Assembly (NCBI GenBank): GCA_031256755.1
Contig: JAIRPZ010000089.1
Coordinates: forward strand, 1-6,098
Direction: 5' to 3'
From: Planctomycetaceae bacterium
GTDB lineage: Bacteria; Planctomycetota; Planctomycetia; Pirellulales; Thermoguttaceae
DNA: 6,098 nt
Part shown: piece after piece, positions 5,927 to 6,098 of the stretch
How positions within the stretch are numbered: position 1 is the first letter of the stretch
How the letters are laid out: each line of letters starts with the position of its first letter
The notes under the pieces: model-generated
The model's database searches: none
What the model saw: the letters and a program-made list of their open reading frames with translations, nothing else
What the model was told of the DNA's origin: nothing
Program-made: the position numbers and the translations under genes

Positions 5927-5996
5927 AAAGCCGCCGGATTTCGGTCAATCCTTGTGTCCTCGAACATGTCCGGCAGCATGAAACCGGCACAAGCCG

Positions 5997-6098
5997 TTAT
6001 GACCGGACAATGCCGAGTTTTCGGAGTTTTTCGCAGCACTCGTCCCGTTCCCGGCAACGGTCAAGTCCCTGCCACGCCGGGTCTTGCGCCGCTAAAAA
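5997..6098 (-). CDS. C-terminal end of an unidentified gene entering from the right edge
   Basis: The minus-strand frame starting at 6098 stays open for 33 codons and ends in TAA at 5997-5999. The residues FLAAQDPAWQGLDRCRERD, then ECCEKLRKLGIVRS, look like a charged amphipathic helix. Codons are mostly G or C at the third position, which supports real coding and contrasts with the gap that follows. I do not recognise the family from so short a tail. The main doubt is that a 33-codon open frame can occur by chance. Confidence 0.45.
   Translation of the reverse strand, partial: FLAAQDPAWQGLDRCRERDECCEKLRKLGIVRS

Larger units (their letters stand above)
5685..5996. other. Non-coding gap upstream of the ROK gene
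   Basis: I see no coding signal on either strand. The gap holds, from left to right, the ROK promoter (5745-5774), a 7-bp-period AT-rich repeat (5803-5844), a 10-bp-period repeat (5857-5886) with a stray extra unit at 5947-5956, and a hairpin at 5902-5926. The right-hand 40 bases before the edge gene's stop contain another inverted pair, GTCCGG and CCGGAC (about 5968-6007), which overlaps that stop. Confidence 0.7.

Overview
The window reads as a fragment of a Gram-negative (diderm), flagellated bacterial chromosome of moderate GC, most likely a planctomycete or a close PVC relative, possibly from an anaerobic or gut lineage. The diderm call rests on a flagellar P-ring gene, since P-rings occur only where there is an outer membrane. 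The planctomycete call is weaker. It rests on my recollection that the small protein downstream of flgI (Cys-rich start, PGE, GWWK, LLLRRK blocks) resembles a conserved planctomycete family of unknown function, and no database search was possible. Every gene I can support is on the minus strand.

Layout from high to low coordinates, which is the direction of transcription: (1) 5997-6098, the probable last 33 codons of an unidentified gene entering from the right edge. (2) 5685-5996, a non-coding gap with a 10-bp-period repeat, a 7-bp-period AT-rich repeat, a small hairpin and a good sigma70-type promoter. (3) 4272-5684, a ROK-family sugar kinase or regulator with an extra C-terminal domain that looks like an Mth938/NDUFAF3 domain, an unusual fusion. 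(4) 2983-4086, flgI (periplasmic P-ring protein), followed 16 nt later by (5) 2493-2966, a small conserved protein of unknown function, probably co-transcribed. (6) 2292-2397, a short MITE-like element. (7) 812-2200, an exported four-domain protein (two carboxymuconolactone-decarboxylase-like domains, an ABM/quinol-monooxygenase-like domain and a cupin). (8) 1-754, a decayed ISAs1-like insertion sequence whose transposase is broken by two frameshifts and a stop and runs off the left edge.

The right-hand part is ordinary chromosome: sugar kinase, then a piece of the flagellar apparatus. The left-hand part looks accessory. The CMD/ABM/cupin gene lies between two inverted copies (24 of 25 bases identical, 730-754 and 2291-2315) of what appears to be the terminus of the broken insertion sequence, and a third, partial copy closes the 106-bp MITE-like element. 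The most notable observations are the ROK-Mth938 fusion, the four-domain exported protein and the IS-end repeats that bracket it. I found no tRNA, rRNA, CRISPR array or riboswitch.
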